DNA of 10,704 nucleotides from DASPKX01 sp035627835 (GCA_035627835.1 DASPKX010000053.1:1-10704); one strand, 5' to 3'; counted from the stretch's first letter, positions 1 through 6,930 are shown. The notes: generated by a model from the sequence alone, not told the origin. Numbers and translations: made by a program.

Positions 1-1
1 T

Positions 2-160
2 CCGGAATTCACCTCCAAAGTGCAGGCCGGCAAAATCATCCAGGCCATTGCCCCAATCGTTGGCGGCAAAGGGGGAGGCAAACCCGACGCCGCGCGCGGT
101 GGTGGCAAGGACGTTTCCAAATTGAACGAGGCTTTGACCAAGGTGTCTGAACTGGTGTAA
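2..160 (+). CDS. alaS: Alanyl-tRNA synthetase, C-terminal fragment (5' end outside window)
   Basis: The frame that is open from base 2 to the TAA at 158-160 encodes 52 residues. They read as the extreme C-terminus of alanyl-tRNA synthetase, the cytosolic enzyme that charges tRNA-Ala. The recognisable block is a glycine-rich GGKGGGKPD stretch followed by A-R-G-G-G and a short closing helix (L-N-E-A-L-T-K-V). This is the hallmark of the DHHA1 / C-Ala region that ends AlaRS and helps bind the tRNA. The catalytic and editing domains lie upstream of the window, so nothing can be said about them. The stop is 15 nt before the small gene that follows, so read-through cotranscription up to the terminator at 449-478 is likely. 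Identification rests on the glycine-rich motif and its position at the very C-terminus. Confidence 0.9.
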   Translation, partial: PEFTSKVQAGKIIQAIAPIVGGKGGGKPDAARGGGKDVSKLNEALTKVSELV

Positions 161-163
161 GAT
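134..163 (+). promoter_or_regulatory. Candidate sigma-70-type promoter for the small Ala/Lys-rich protein gene
   Basis: TTGACC at 134-139 (5 of 6 to TTGACA) is followed after 18 nt by TAAGAT at 158-163 (4 of 6 to TATAAT). The -10 overlaps the alaS stop codon. Transcription would begin near 170, only about 6 nt before the ATG at 176, which has no Shine-Dalgarno. The match is by eye and is inside coding sequence, so it may be chance. Confidence 0.3.
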
Positions 164-175
164 CAACCGTCACCT

Positions 176-430
176 ATGAAGAAACTGTTGTTCACACTCA
201 CACTGGCTGCATGCGCCGTTGCTGCGCATGCGGGAGAAAACAAGGCCAACAAAACCGCCGCCAAGGGCGAATGCACTACGGTTGCAAAAACCGAATGCTG
301 CCCTGAAGCTGCCAAAGCAGTCGCCGCCAAGAAGGACGCTGCTTCGTGCCCAGTCGCCGCCAAGGCCGAGAAAATGAAACAACTCGCCGCCAAGCAGACC
401 ACTGCCAAGGGCGGCAAGCTTGTGAACTAA
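176..430 (+). CDS. Small secreted or lipidated Ala/Lys-rich protein (84 aa), function unknown
   Basis: I do not recognise a family. The N-terminus is a clear export signal: MKK, then a hydrophobic stretch LLFTLTLAACAVAA. Two processing routes are possible. LAAC at residues 10-13 fits a lipobox, which would make a lipoprotein anchored at Cys13. AHA-G at 17-20 is a good signal peptidase I site, which would release a soluble periplasmic protein. A 12-residue lipoprotein signal is short, so neither route is certain. The rest (20-84) is almost entirely Ala, Lys, Glu and Thr, with four further cysteines (33, 41, 42, 58) including a CC pair. The DNA nonamer encoding A-A-K recurs four times in frame at 257, 323, 356 and 386, mostly about 33 nt apart, so the gene probably grew by internal duplication. 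The gene ends just before an intrinsic terminator. The signal peptide, the terminator and the fit behind alaS make it a real gene; the opposite-strand frames over it have none of these. Confidence 0.75.
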   Translation: MKKLLFTLTLAACAVAAHAGENKANKTAAKGECTTVAKTECCPEAAKAVAAKKDAASCPVAAKAEKMKQLAAKQTTAKGGKLVN

Positions 431-448
431 TCACGCGAATCTCAACAA

Positions 449-478
449 CCCCGCTGTGCGATGCGCAGCGGGGTTTTT
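449..478 (+). terminator. Rho-independent terminator after the small secreted protein gene
   Basis: Left arm 449-459 pairs with right arm 463-473 around a 3-nt loop (GAT). The stem has 11 pairs, all Watson-Crick except one G-T wobble, starting with CCCC/GGGG, and is followed directly by TTTTT at 474-478. It lies 18 nt after the TAA at 428-430. It closes the alaS-small gene transcript and separates it from ribBA. Confidence 0.9.
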
Positions 479-546
479 GTTTACTAGGACACGAACGGTG
501 GTTGCCAAACTACGCCGCCTCCGCAACCGTTTCGACCGTGGTCAAG

Positions 547-1746
547 ATGAAGAAACCATGTGAGTCCATCGACGCCGTCATCGCCGACATTAAAGCCGGC
601 AAGATGATCGTCGTTGTTGACGACGAGGATCGCGAAAACGAAGGCGACCTCGTCATGGCTGCGGAAAGCGCCACACCCGAAGCGATTAACTTCATGACGA
701 AGTTCGGCCGCGGGCTCATCTGTGTGCCAACCACCTCAGATCGGCTGAAGCAGTTGGGCATCGAGCGGATGGTTACTCAAAACCGGGAGTCGTTTAAAAC
801 CGACTTCCAGGTCAGCGTGGACGCCGCCCGCGGCATCACCACCGGGATCAGCGCCGCCGATCGCGCGCGCACAATTCGGGTGATGGCTGAGCCTACCGCC
901 GTGCCAGATGACCTCGTCCAGCCGGGCCACGTCTTCCCATTGCGCGCCAAAGCCGGTGGAGTCCTCCAACGCGCCGGCCACACGGAGGCGGCGGTGGATC
1001 TTGCGCAACTCGCTGGGTGCCGCCCCATCGCAGTGATTTGCGAGATCATGAGCGAGGACGGCTCCATGGCCCGCCTTCCCGAACTGATCAAGTTTGCAAA
1101 GAAGCATAAGCTAAAGATCTGCAGCATCGCCGATCTGATCCAATATCGGCGCACACGCGAGAAGCTCGTCGAAGCCGAGGAGGTCATTCGCCTGCCTACA
1201 GACTACGGCGAATTTGCGCTGCACCTCTATCGCTCCCGGACCGACGGCCAGGAGCACCTCGCCTTGGTGAAAGGGGACGTGCGCGGCATGCAAAACATCC
1301 TCGTTCGCGTTCACAGCGAATGTCTGACCGGAGACGTGTTCGGCTCGCTCCGGTGCGATTGTGGTCCCCAATTGCACCAAGCCATGAAACAAGTCACTGA
1401 TGCGGGCGCTGGCGTCATCCTGTATATGCGCCAGGAAGGCCGCGGGATCGGGTTGGGGCCGAAAATTAAGGCTTACAAACTGCAGCAGGAAGGCCTCGAC
1501 ACTGTTGAGGCGAACCTGAAGCTCGGTTACGGCATGGACCTGCGTGAGTACGGCATCGGCGCCCAAATACTCGTAGACCTTGGCTTAAAGACCATCCGCC
1601 TGCTGACCAACAATCCCAAGAAAGTCGTGGGCCTTGAAGGCTATGGCTTGCAAATCGTGGAGCAGGTGCCCATTCGCATTAAGCCAAACCCGCACAACCA
1701 AAAGTATCTGCTCACCAAGCGCACCAAACTCGGCCACTCGCTCTAA
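547..1746 (+). CDS. ribBA: Bifunctional 3,4-dihydroxy-2-butanone-4-phosphate synthase / GTP cyclohydrolase II
   Basis: This cytosolic enzyme makes both precursors of riboflavin: the four-carbon unit from ribulose 5-phosphate and the pyrimidine from GTP. From the ATG at 547 it has 399 residues, the usual RibBA length. The RibB half (about 1-205) shows RENEGD at 29-34, TDFQVSVDA, GITTGISAADRARTI, PGHVFPLRA with His128, GHTEA with His145, and the acidic CE at 165-166. The RibA half (about 210-399) has the zinc triad Cys259, Cys270, Cys272, the RQEGRGIGL loop at 295-303, and LLTNNP at 352-357. All the residues I would look for in both halves are present. The frame is open further upstream to 346, but that would cross the terminator and the small gene. 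MKKPCES begins right before the family's conserved part, so 547 is preferred; GTG at 538 is an alternative. No Shine-Dalgarno is seen and only about 70 nt separate it from the terminator, too little for an FMN riboswitch. It is followed at 2 nt by ribH. Confidence 0.95.
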   Translation: MKKPCESIDAVIADIKAGKMIVVVDDEDRENEGDLVMAAESATPEAINFMTKFGRGLICVPTTSDRLKQLGIERMVTQNRESFKTDFQVSVDAARGITTGISAADRARTIRVMAEPTAVPDDLVQPGHVFPLRAKAGGVLQRAGHTEAAVDLAQLAGCRPIAVICEIMSEDGSMARLPELIKFAKKHKLKICSIADLIQYRRTREKLVEAEEVIRLPTDYGEFALHLYRSRTDGQEHLALVKGDVRGMQNILVRVHSECLTGDVFGSLRCDCGPQLHQAMKQVTDAGAGVILYMRQEGRGIGLGPKIKAYKLQQEGLDTVEANLKLGYGMDLREYGIGAQILVDLGLKTIRLLTNNPKKVVGLEGYGLQIVEQVPIRIKPNPHNQKYLLTKRTKLGHSL

Positions 1747-1748
1747 CC

Positions 1749-2222
1749 ATGTTAACGCCCGTCAAAAAAAGCAGCATCGCTGGCAACTACCGCATCGCTG
1801 TCGTCGCAGCTGAGTACAATGCCACGTATGTGAATGGCCTGCTGGAGGAATGCCAAAGAACCCTCACGGCAGCGGGGGCGCAGTTTGTGGTCACACGCGT
1901 TCCCGGCTCGTTCGAGATACCCGCCGTCGCGGCGCACTACGCCACCTCACGAAAACCGAAGTTCGACGCCGTGATTGCCTTTGGTGTCATTTTTCAGGGC
2001 GAAACCAAACACGCGGACCACATCGGTTTGGCAGTCAGCACAGCTTTAGCTCAAATGCAGGCCGAGCATAAAGTTCCGGTAATCCATGGTGTGCTATTGT
2101 TTACGAACGAAGATCAGGCGCGAGTGCGTTGCCTCGGGTCGGAGCATAACCGTGGGCGCGAGGCTGCTCAGGTCGCTCTCTCGATGGCCAGGCTCATGCG
2201 CGATCTGCGTCCGTTGCGATGA
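1749..2222 (+). CDS. ribH: 6,7-dimethyl-8-ribityllumazine synthase
   Basis: Lumazine synthase condenses the RibB product with the ribitylaminopyrimidine made from the RibA product, the penultimate step to riboflavin, usually as a hollow icosahedral or pentameric shell in the cytosol. The 157 residues match the family's usual length. Motifs in order are a Y-N substrate-stacking site near 23-24, PGSFEIP at 52-58, VIAFGVIFQGETKH at 75-88 with the expected catalytic His88, PVIHGVL at 110-116, Arg127, and an N-R-G segment at 134-136 where most relatives have N-K-G. The SEHNRG variant with a Cys-Leu-Gly before it is, as I recall, a feature of verrucomicrobial and chlamydial proteins, which is weak taxonomic evidence. 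The gene starts 2 nt after ribBA and its TGA overlaps the ATG of the next gene, so these are cotranscribed and probably translationally coupled. Confidence 0.94.
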   Translation: MLTPVKKSSIAGNYRIAVVAAEYNATYVNGLLEECQRTLTAAGAQFVVTRVPGSFEIPAVAAHYATSRKPKFDAVIAFGVIFQGETKHADHIGLAVSTALAQMQAEHKVPVIHGVLLFTNEDQARVRCLGSEHNRGREAAQVALSMARLMRDLRPLR

Positions 2223-3187
2223 GACGTTTATTAGGGCTGTTTTTAACGACACTGACTCTGCTGGGGCAGGGGGGCGGGACTGTTCCGCAAACTTTTACTC
2301 ACACCGGCATTTGCGATGCTTCGGCAGGCGCTGTGATCGGCACGAATCTATTCGTCGTGGGCAACGACGAGGAGAACCTGCTCAATATCTACCGGATAGG
2401 CCATGATGGCCCGCCGGTAGGCGCGCTGCCGGTTGGCCCATTCCTGCTAGGTGGCAAGAAGAAAGCCGAAATCGACCTGGAAGGCGCTGTTCGTGTTGGC
2501 AATCGCATCTACTGGATCAGCTCCCATGGCCGCAACAAAGACGCCAAAGAGCAGCCAAGTCGCCAGCGATTCTTTGCGACGGACATCGACGAAACCACTA
2601 CACCGCCAACGCTTCGGTTCGTGGGGAAGCCGTACAGCACATTGCTGCGCGACATCACTATCCATCCGGAACTCCGCCAATTCCAAATCGCAGCGGCCAC
2701 GCGAAAAGCGCCCAAAGACAAAGGAGGGTTCAATATCGAGGGACTCGCTGCCGGCCCCAACGGCTCAATGTACATTGGCTTGCGCAACCCGGTCCCGAAC
2801 GGCAAAGCGCTCCTGATTCAACTTCTGAATCCCGCGGAGGTCATCTCCGGCCGCATAGCAAAACTCGGTGAGGTGAAGCTGCTCAATATGCACGGGCTCG
2901 GAGTGCGCGACATGCTCATGGTGGGCGACAAGTGGTTTATTCTAGGTGGCCCTGTGGGTGGCGGACCGCCAAATCGCCTTTATTCCTGGGATGGCTCTGC
3001 TGATCCGAAGCTGATTCAGGATCTCCAAGGCTTTAACGCCGAAGCGATCTTCCACGTCCCCGGCGCATCAAGCGTGTGGCTCGTGAGCGATGAAGGCAGC
3101 CGCAAAATGGGCAAGCTCGAATGCAAGGACTTGAAGGATCCTCAGCTTAAAAGCTTCCGCAGCATGGAGATCCCGAACGTTTTCTAA
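2219..3187 (+). CDS. DUF3616 family protein, probably exported, predicted beta-propeller-like
   Basis: The 322-residue product starts with MRRLLGLFLTTLTLLGQ, a plausible Sec signal, so it probably works outside the cytoplasm. The body carries blocks that I associate with DUF3616: a VGNDEENLLNIYRI opening at 47-60, EIDLEGA at 84-90 followed by IYWISSHGRN at 97-106, FNIEGLA at 171-177, and GLRNPVPNGKALLI at 187-200. It ends with ...WLVSDEG at 287-293. Repeats of this kind, with Glu-Gly and Asp-Glu-Gly turns, suggest a propeller-type fold. The family's role is not established and I give none. Its ATG overlaps the ribH TGA (ATGA), so it is expressed with the riboflavin genes, but nothing in the protein links it to riboflavin. 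Its TAA at 3185-3187 overlaps the rluD stop on the other strand. Confidence 0.75.
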   Translation: MRRLLGLFLTTLTLLGQGGGTVPQTFTHTGICDASAGAVIGTNLFVVGNDEENLLNIYRIGHDGPPVGALPVGPFLLGGKKKAEIDLEGAVRVGNRIYWISSHGRNKDAKEQPSRQRFFATDIDETTTPPTLRFVGKPYSTLLRDITIHPELRQFQIAAATRKAPKDKGGFNIEGLAAGPNGSMYIGLRNPVPNGKALLIQLLNPAEVISGRIAKLGEVKLLNMHGLGVRDMLMVGDKWFILGGPVGGGPPNRLYSWDGSADPKLIQDLQGFNAEAIFHVPGASSVWLVSDEGSRKMGKLECKDLKDPQLKSFRSMEIPNVF

Positions 3188-4122
3188 GCCCGCAGGCTGC
3201 GCAACGCTTCTCGGAAGTCCTTCGGCCAAGGGGCTTCAAACTCCATCGGCTCGCCCATTCGCGGATGCGTGAAGGTAAGCCGGTATGCATGCAGCATCTG
3301 GCGAGGGGCTTTGTAACCCGTTTCCTGAGCGAGACGCTTGTTTGGCTTCTCGCCGTACAACTCGTCTCCAACCAAAGGATGTCCAAGGGAGAGCAGATGC
3401 ACCCGGATCTGATGCGTGCGGCCAGTGTGGAGAAGGCACTCGATCAGCGAAGCCCCCTTCAAGTATTCAACCACGGAGTAACTGGTCCACGCATCCCGGC
3501 CTTTCTCCCCATCGGTCACGGCCATGCGCTTGCGATGACTGGGGTGCCGCGCGATCCGCCCGCGCAGCTCACCGGAGGACTTCTGCGGGTGCCCGATCGC
3601 AATGGCGTGATAAATCTTGTGCACGCTTCGGTTCTTGAACTGAGCGCTCAAGCCCAGGTGAGCAGCGTCAGTTTTCGCAACCACTAAACAGCCGCTGGTG
3701 TCCTTATCCAGCCGATGGACGATGCCCGGGCGCGCCACACCGGCGATCCCGCTTAACTGCCCATGGCAATGGTGGAGCAGCGCGTTCACCAAAGTTTCAT
3801 CCTCGTGCCCCTCCGCGGGATGAACAACCAAACCTGGCGGCTTGTTGAGCACGAGCAGATCTTTGTCCTCGAACATCACTTCAAGGGGGATATCCTGCGG
3901 CTCCGCTTCCAACGGCTTGGCGTCCGGCCACGTGATGTCGATGATCTCCCCGCTGCGGGGAGTGTGGGTCTGTTTAACTTTTTTGCCGTTAACGAGGATG
4001 TGCCCTTCCTCGATCAGCCGCTGGAAGGTTCCCCGCGAAATAGCGGGGTAATGCTCCTTCAAATAAACGTCCAGCCGTTCGCGGCGGCTCTCCGGCACCA
4101 CGACTTTGTCCTGGGAGGCCAT
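3184..4122 (-). CDS. RluA/RluD-family rRNA pseudouridine synthase
   Basis: The 312-residue enzyme isomerises specific uridines in RNA; RluD-type members modify helix 69 of 23S rRNA in the cytosol during ribosome assembly. An S4 RNA-binding domain occupies about 14-66 (RLDVYL...SRGTFQRLIEEGHILVNGKKVK). The catalytic domain follows, with GIVHRLDKDTSG at 133-144 where Asp139 is the catalytic residue. Later come LHTGRTHQIRVHL at 231-243 and HPLVGDELYG at 248-257, both typical of the RluA superfamily. S4 plus RluA-type catalysis is the RluD/RluC layout; the exact target cannot be fixed from sequence alone, so no symbol is given. The ATG shares one base with the lgt stop (TGATG on the - strand), pointing to translational coupling. 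Its TAG at the 3' end overlaps the stop of the convergent DUF3616 gene. Confidence 0.9.
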   Translation of the reverse strand: MASQDKVVVPESRRERLDVYLKEHYPAISRGTFQRLIEEGHILVNGKKVKQTHTPRSGEIIDITWPDAKPLEAEPQDIPLEVMFEDKDLLVLNKPPGLVVHPAEGHEDETLVNALLHHCHGQLSGIAGVARPGIVHRLDKDTSGCLVVAKTDAAHLGLSAQFKNRSVHKIYHAIAIGHPQKSSGELRGRIARHPSHRKRMAVTDGEKGRDAWTSYSVVEYLKGASLIECLLHTGRTHQIRVHLLSLGHPLVGDELYGEKPNKRLAQETGYKAPRQMLHAYRLTFTHPRMGEPMEFEAPWPKDFREALRSLRA

Positions 4123-4910
4123 CAGGCAGGGGCAGCGCCGCTGGGCTTCAACGGGGCGCGATGCGAGTGCCAGAACCAGAGGATCACGCCTGTGGTCGCG
4201 GTGCCGATGCTCACCAATTGGCCAGGCGTCAGGCCCGCAAACATCTCGCGGGGGGTGTAATCGCCGCGGAAGCCTTCAATAGTGGAACGAAGAATAGCGT
4301 ACCCGATGAGGTAGAGCGCGAACACCTGTCCTTCGAACCGGCGGTTCTTAAACACCCAGGCCAAGCCCGCGTAAAAAGCGAAGTTAGCGGCAGATTCGTA
4401 AATCTGCGTCGGGTGAACGGGATGGCCTTCAGTCCAATGATCGTGAGGGAAACAAATGGCCCATGGAACATTGGTGTCCTTGCCGTAGCAGCAGCCGGTC
4501 ATGAGGCATCCGATTCGGCCAAATGCATGCCCCAAAGCAATGCTGGGGGCGGTGATATCCGCAATCCGCCAGAGCGCGAGCTTCTGGTAACGGCAGTAAA
4601 AGATTGTTGCGAGCGAGGCGCCAATTAGGCCGCCGTAATAAACGAGCCCGCTGCGGCGAAGCATGAAAATCTCCGTGAGCGGTTTGTCGGCAAACTCCTT
4701 GTCCCAGTAGGTGAATACGTAGAGCAGGCGCGCTCCAACCACCGCCCCGCCGATGATGAATGGCGCGAGGTTCATGATGGATTCCGGAGAAACGCCGATC
4801 TTCATCGCGCGCCGTCCCGCGGTCCAAAACGCCGCCATAAAGCCGAGCGCAGTAAAGACGCCGTACCAGTAAATCTGGAAACTGCCTATTTGGAATGCGA
4901 TTGGATCCAC
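4122..4910 (-). CDS. lgt: Prolipoprotein diacylglyceryl transferase
   Basis: Lgt is an inner-membrane enzyme that moves diacylglyceryl from phosphatidylglycerol onto the lipobox cysteine of prelipoproteins, the first step of lipoprotein maturation. The 262 residues hold about seven hydrophobic segments and the family landmarks: IYWYG at 13-17, VGARLLY at 58-64, GGLIG at 93-97, the Lgt signature GRIGCLMTGCCYG at 131-143, HPTQIYE at 166-172, and R208-STIEGFRGD ending at 217. The position that is His103 in E. coli Lgt (FHGG) is Tyr here (YYGG at 91-94), a variant I believe is common outside Proteobacteria. The only start that fits is GTG at 4908-4910, since no ATG lies between it and the upstream stop, and there is no Shine-Dalgarno. 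It heads a two-gene operon with the pseudouridine synthase. The C-terminal tail after residue 248 is short and hydrophilic. Confidence 0.95.
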   Translation of the reverse strand: MDPIAFQIGSFQIYWYGVFTALGFMAAFWTAGRRAMKIGVSPESIMNLAPFIIGGAVVGARLLYVFTYWDKEFADKPLTEIFMLRRSGLVYYGGLIGASLATIFYCRYQKLALWRIADITAPSIALGHAFGRIGCLMTGCCYGKDTNVPWAICFPHDHWTEGHPVHPTQIYESAANFAFYAGLAWVFKNRRFEGQVFALYLIGYAILRSTIEGFRGDYTPREMFAGLTPGQLVSIGTATTGVILWFWHSHRAPLKPSGAAPA

Positions 4911-4918
4911 CGGCCGGC

Positions 4919-4947
4919 AAATTACTCTGAATGAACACTCGGGACAA
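4919..4947 (-). promoter_or_regulatory. Candidate promoter for lgt-rluD
   Basis: On the - strand, TTGTCC (4947-4942) is followed after 17 nt by TAATTT (4924-4919). The -10 ends 8 nt before the GTG of lgt, so the message would be nearly leaderless. The same TTGTCS-N17-TAATTT arrangement occurs before the inositol oxygenase gene. The hexamers match the sigma-70 consensus only 4 of 6 and 3 of 6, so confidence is low. Confidence 0.3.
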
Positions 4948-5095
4948 GCTTGCGGCCGCTTCGCGCGAGATTAGTGGCCAAGACCTCCGCTCGAAACGCT
5001 GCTCTTAAAGTTGACGAGGTGGACGAAGCGCTAAGGTGTATACTGACACGTGCAGGAGCCTCCTTGCGTTCGCTTGGCAAGGTTTGAACTGCGCT

Positions 5096-5125
5096 TTGAC
5101 CGTGGGCGGAATTAAGGGATACACT
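5096..5125 (+). promoter_or_regulatory. Candidate promoter for the halogenase-like flavoprotein
   Basis: TTGACC at 5096-5101 (5 of 6) is followed after 18 nt by TACACT at 5120-5125 (4 of 6). The -10 ends 6 nt before the chosen GTG at 5132. A second -10-like TATACT at 5039-5044 has TTGACG upstream at 5011-5016, but the 22-nt spacing is poor. The rest of the 221-nt gap between lgt and this gene shows nothing else I can name. Confidence 0.28.
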
Positions 5126-5131
5126 TCCGGC

Positions 5132-6727
5132 GTGAAAGCGCCACCAGAAGCGGGGGATTACGACGTCATCATCGTCGGGGGCGCGCTTTCCGGGGCGGCC
5201 AGCGCCATTTTGCTTCTGAAGCGAAATCCGCAACTGCGGGTGCTTATTGTGGAGCGGAGCGCCCGGTTTGATCGCAAGGTCGGAGAAGCCACTGTGGAGG
5301 TGAGCGCGTTTTTCCTCCGGCGTGTGCTCGGCTTGAGCACACATCTGAATGACGCGCATCTCACGAAACAGGGACTCCGGTTCTGGTTCTACCGAGATCC
5401 GCAGGACTGCTTCGAGGAAGCAAGTGAAATTGGAGGAAGGTATCTGGCCCGGATCCCTTCCTATCAATTAGATCGCGCCGTCCTCGATGAGGAGGTCTTA
5501 AGGAAAGCTGTTTCGCTTGGCGCCGAATTACTGCGCCCGGTTCAGGTGCGGGAAATTGAGCTGAACGCAGGCGGGCTGCAGAAAGTCGCGATCGGTGATG
5601 GGGGAAGGGAGAAAAGCTTTCGCGCCCGCTGGGTGATCGATGCCTCCGGGCCGGCTGCTTTCCTGGCGCGGCAGCAAGGGTGGTTTCGCCTAAACACCGC
5701 CCACCCAACAGCGTCACTTTGGGCGAGATGGACCGGGGTTAAGGATTGGGATGGGGAGGAGATGGCCTCCAGGCACCCGGAATGGGCAGGCGAGTGTTAT
5801 GGCCTGCGCAACACCGCAACGAACCACTTTATGGGCCCGGGATGGTGGGCGTGGTGCATTCCATTAAGGGGGGGCGACGTGAGTGTCGGAGTCGTCTTTG
5901 ACCAAAGGTTGGTGGAGATGCCTCCTGGGCCCTCTTTGGGTGAACGGCTCAAGACTTTCCTTATGCGCCATCCTGTGGCCCGGGAGATTCTTGAGCATGC
6001 GCAAGTTCAGCCCGGTGATGTGCATTGGCGACGAAACTTGGCCTACAGCAGCGAGACCATGGCAGGGGATGGTTTCTTCCTTGTGGGTGACGCAGCTGGG
6101 TTTATGGATCCATTTTACAGTCCAGGGATGGACTGGATCAGTTACACCACATCCGCCGCTGCGAATGTGATCGTGCGTGAGCGGGCAGGGGAAGACGTGA
6201 GCAGCGCGGTTGAGCTTCACAATGCTACCTTCAAACAGAGTTACGCGCGTTGGTTTGAAGCTCTGTACTTGAACAAGTACGAATACATGGGGGAGTTCGA
6301 CCTGATGCGAATCGCGTTTCAACTCGATATTGCGCTCTACTACCTGGGTGTGGTGTCCCGCCCCATAAAGGAAGGCGCCGAAGCGCTCCTCCAACCGGTG
6401 TTCGCGAACAAAGAATCGGGGCCGGTTTTTAAATTGATGAGCCTGTACAATCGCCGTCTAGCCACCATGGCTCGTCAGCGGCGGCTGATGGGAAGGAGTT
6501 GCGAACGGAATCGTGCCAACCGCTTTCTGGTGCCGGGCTTTAGTTTGTGCGAGCGGCAAATGTCAGGCTTGGTTCTGAAAACTTTGATTGCCTGGTTAAA
6601 GTTGGAGCTGAAGGAAGGATGGCGCACCTGGTGGAATACCCCGCCCGAGCCTGCGCTTATCAAAACACGGCCTGACGCAGCAGAGGGCTCACGGGCAGCC
6701 GCGCCTTTGGAACTGGCGGCCCGTTAG
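5132..6727 (+). CDS. FAD-dependent oxidoreductase of the flavin-dependent halogenase superfamily
   Basis: The product has 531 residues from GTG at 5132. It begins with a Rossmann FAD site, DVIIVGGALSGAASA at 11-25, where the middle Gly of GxGxxG is Ala, then VLIVERSARFDRKVGEATV up to 55. A second FAD block, GDGFFLVGDAAGFMDPF, lies at 312-328. WAWCIP at 239-244 matches the WxWxIP signature of flavin-dependent halogenases. Lys79 in HLTKQGLRFWF sits where these enzymes carry the lysine that activates hypohalous acid. If it is a true halogenase it would use FADH2, O2 and halide on an aromatic or carrier-bound substrate, with a separate flavin reductase that is not in the window. Other members of this superfamily are monooxygenases or reductases with the same fold, so the substrate and even halogenation are uncertain. 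GTG 5132 is chosen because the 32 codons upstream in the same frame lack any conserved feature. A helical C-terminal part (about 345-500) follows the FAD domain. Confidence 0.75.
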   Translation: MKAPPEAGDYDVIIVGGALSGAASAILLLKRNPQLRVLIVERSARFDRKVGEATVEVSAFFLRRVLGLSTHLNDAHLTKQGLRFWFYRDPQDCFEEASEIGGRYLARIPSYQLDRAVLDEEVLRKAVSLGAELLRPVQVREIELNAGGLQKVAIGDGGREKSFRARWVIDASGPAAFLARQQGWFRLNTAHPTASLWARWTGVKDWDGEEMASRHPEWAGECYGLRNTATNHFMGPGWWAWCIPLRGGDVSVGVVFDQRLVEMPPGPSLGERLKTFLMRHPVAREILEHAQVQPGDVHWRRNLAYSSETMAGDGFFLVGDAAGFMDPFYSPGMDWISYTTSAAANVIVRERAGEDVSSAVELHNATFKQSYARWFEALYLNKYEYMGEFDLMRIAFQLDIALYYLGVVSRPIKEGAEALLQPVFANKESGPVFKLMSLYNRRLATMARQRRLMGRSCERNRANRFLVPGFSLCERQMSGLVLKTLIAWLKLELKEGWRTWWNTPPEPALIKTRPDAAEGSRAAAPLELAAR

Positions 6728-6924
6728 TGCCGCGCCGTTTTCCGCCTCGCTTTGGGGGTGGCTTTCACCTTCGGCTTTGGCTCCGCAATCGGTTCGGCAT
6801 AGGCGCTCGCATCGATGACAGGCAAATCTGCGACGTCAATCCAAGTAGCCAGGAATGCATTCGCGTTGCCGGTTAGGACAGCTTCGGCCTCTTCGAATTC
6901 GGTCATCGTGATTGATCGTGCCAT
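6724..6924 (-). CDS. Hypothetical small protein with a basic C-terminal tail (66 aa)
   Basis: No family is recognised. The ATG at 6924-6922 is preceded by a strong Shine-Dalgarno, AAGGGGGAAG on the - strand at 6940-6931, about 6 nt before the start, and by a promoter-like pair at 6949-6977. The protein has an acidic-to-neutral N-terminal part (MARSITMTEFEEAEAVLTGN at 1-20, then a hydrophobic FLATWIDVADLPVIDA). After a Pro/Lys linker it ends in a very basic tail (KPKVKATPKARRKTARH) that could bind nucleic acid or an acidic partner. That is inference from composition. No signal peptide is present, so it is likely cytosolic. Its TAA overlaps by 4 nt the TAG of the flavoprotein gene. A short frame of this kind can arise by chance; the ribosome binding site and promoter are what raise it above that. 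Confidence 0.55.
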   Translation of the reverse strand: MARSITMTEFEEAEAVLTGNANAFLATWIDVADLPVIDASAYAEPIAEPKPKVKATPKARRKTARH

Positions 6925-6930
6925 AACCAA

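Noticed and set aside
346..546. Upstream extension of ribBA to a 466-residue protein
   Set aside because: It would cross the terminator at 449-478 and overlap the small secreted protein gene, and the extra residues resemble nothing in the family.
479..546. FMN riboswitch before ribBA
   Set aside because: Only 68 nt lie between the terminator and the start, too short for the FMN aptamer, and none of its conserved blocks is visible.
1111..1566. Long - strand frame of 151 codons within ribBA
   Set aside because: It is a shadow of a highly conserved gene on the other strand, with no ribosome site and no recognisable domain.
3265..4260. Long + strand frames opposite rluD (such as 3265-3687 and 3763-4260)
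   Set aside because: The - strand frame encodes an intact RluD-type enzyme with all motifs; the + frames are explained by GC-rich codon bias.
4945..4959. Adjacent HindIII and NotI sites (AAGCTTGCGGCCGC), as in cloning vector polylinkers
   Set aside because: Sequence on both sides is ordinary for this window and carries plausible genes in both directions, with no further vector sequence. It is more likely chance in GC-rich DNA. Mapping raw reads across the site would settle it.
4922..5467. A - strand frame of 181 codons across the lgt upstream region and the start of the flavoprotein gene
   Set aside because: It opposes the FAD-binding motif of the real gene and shows no motif or start signal.
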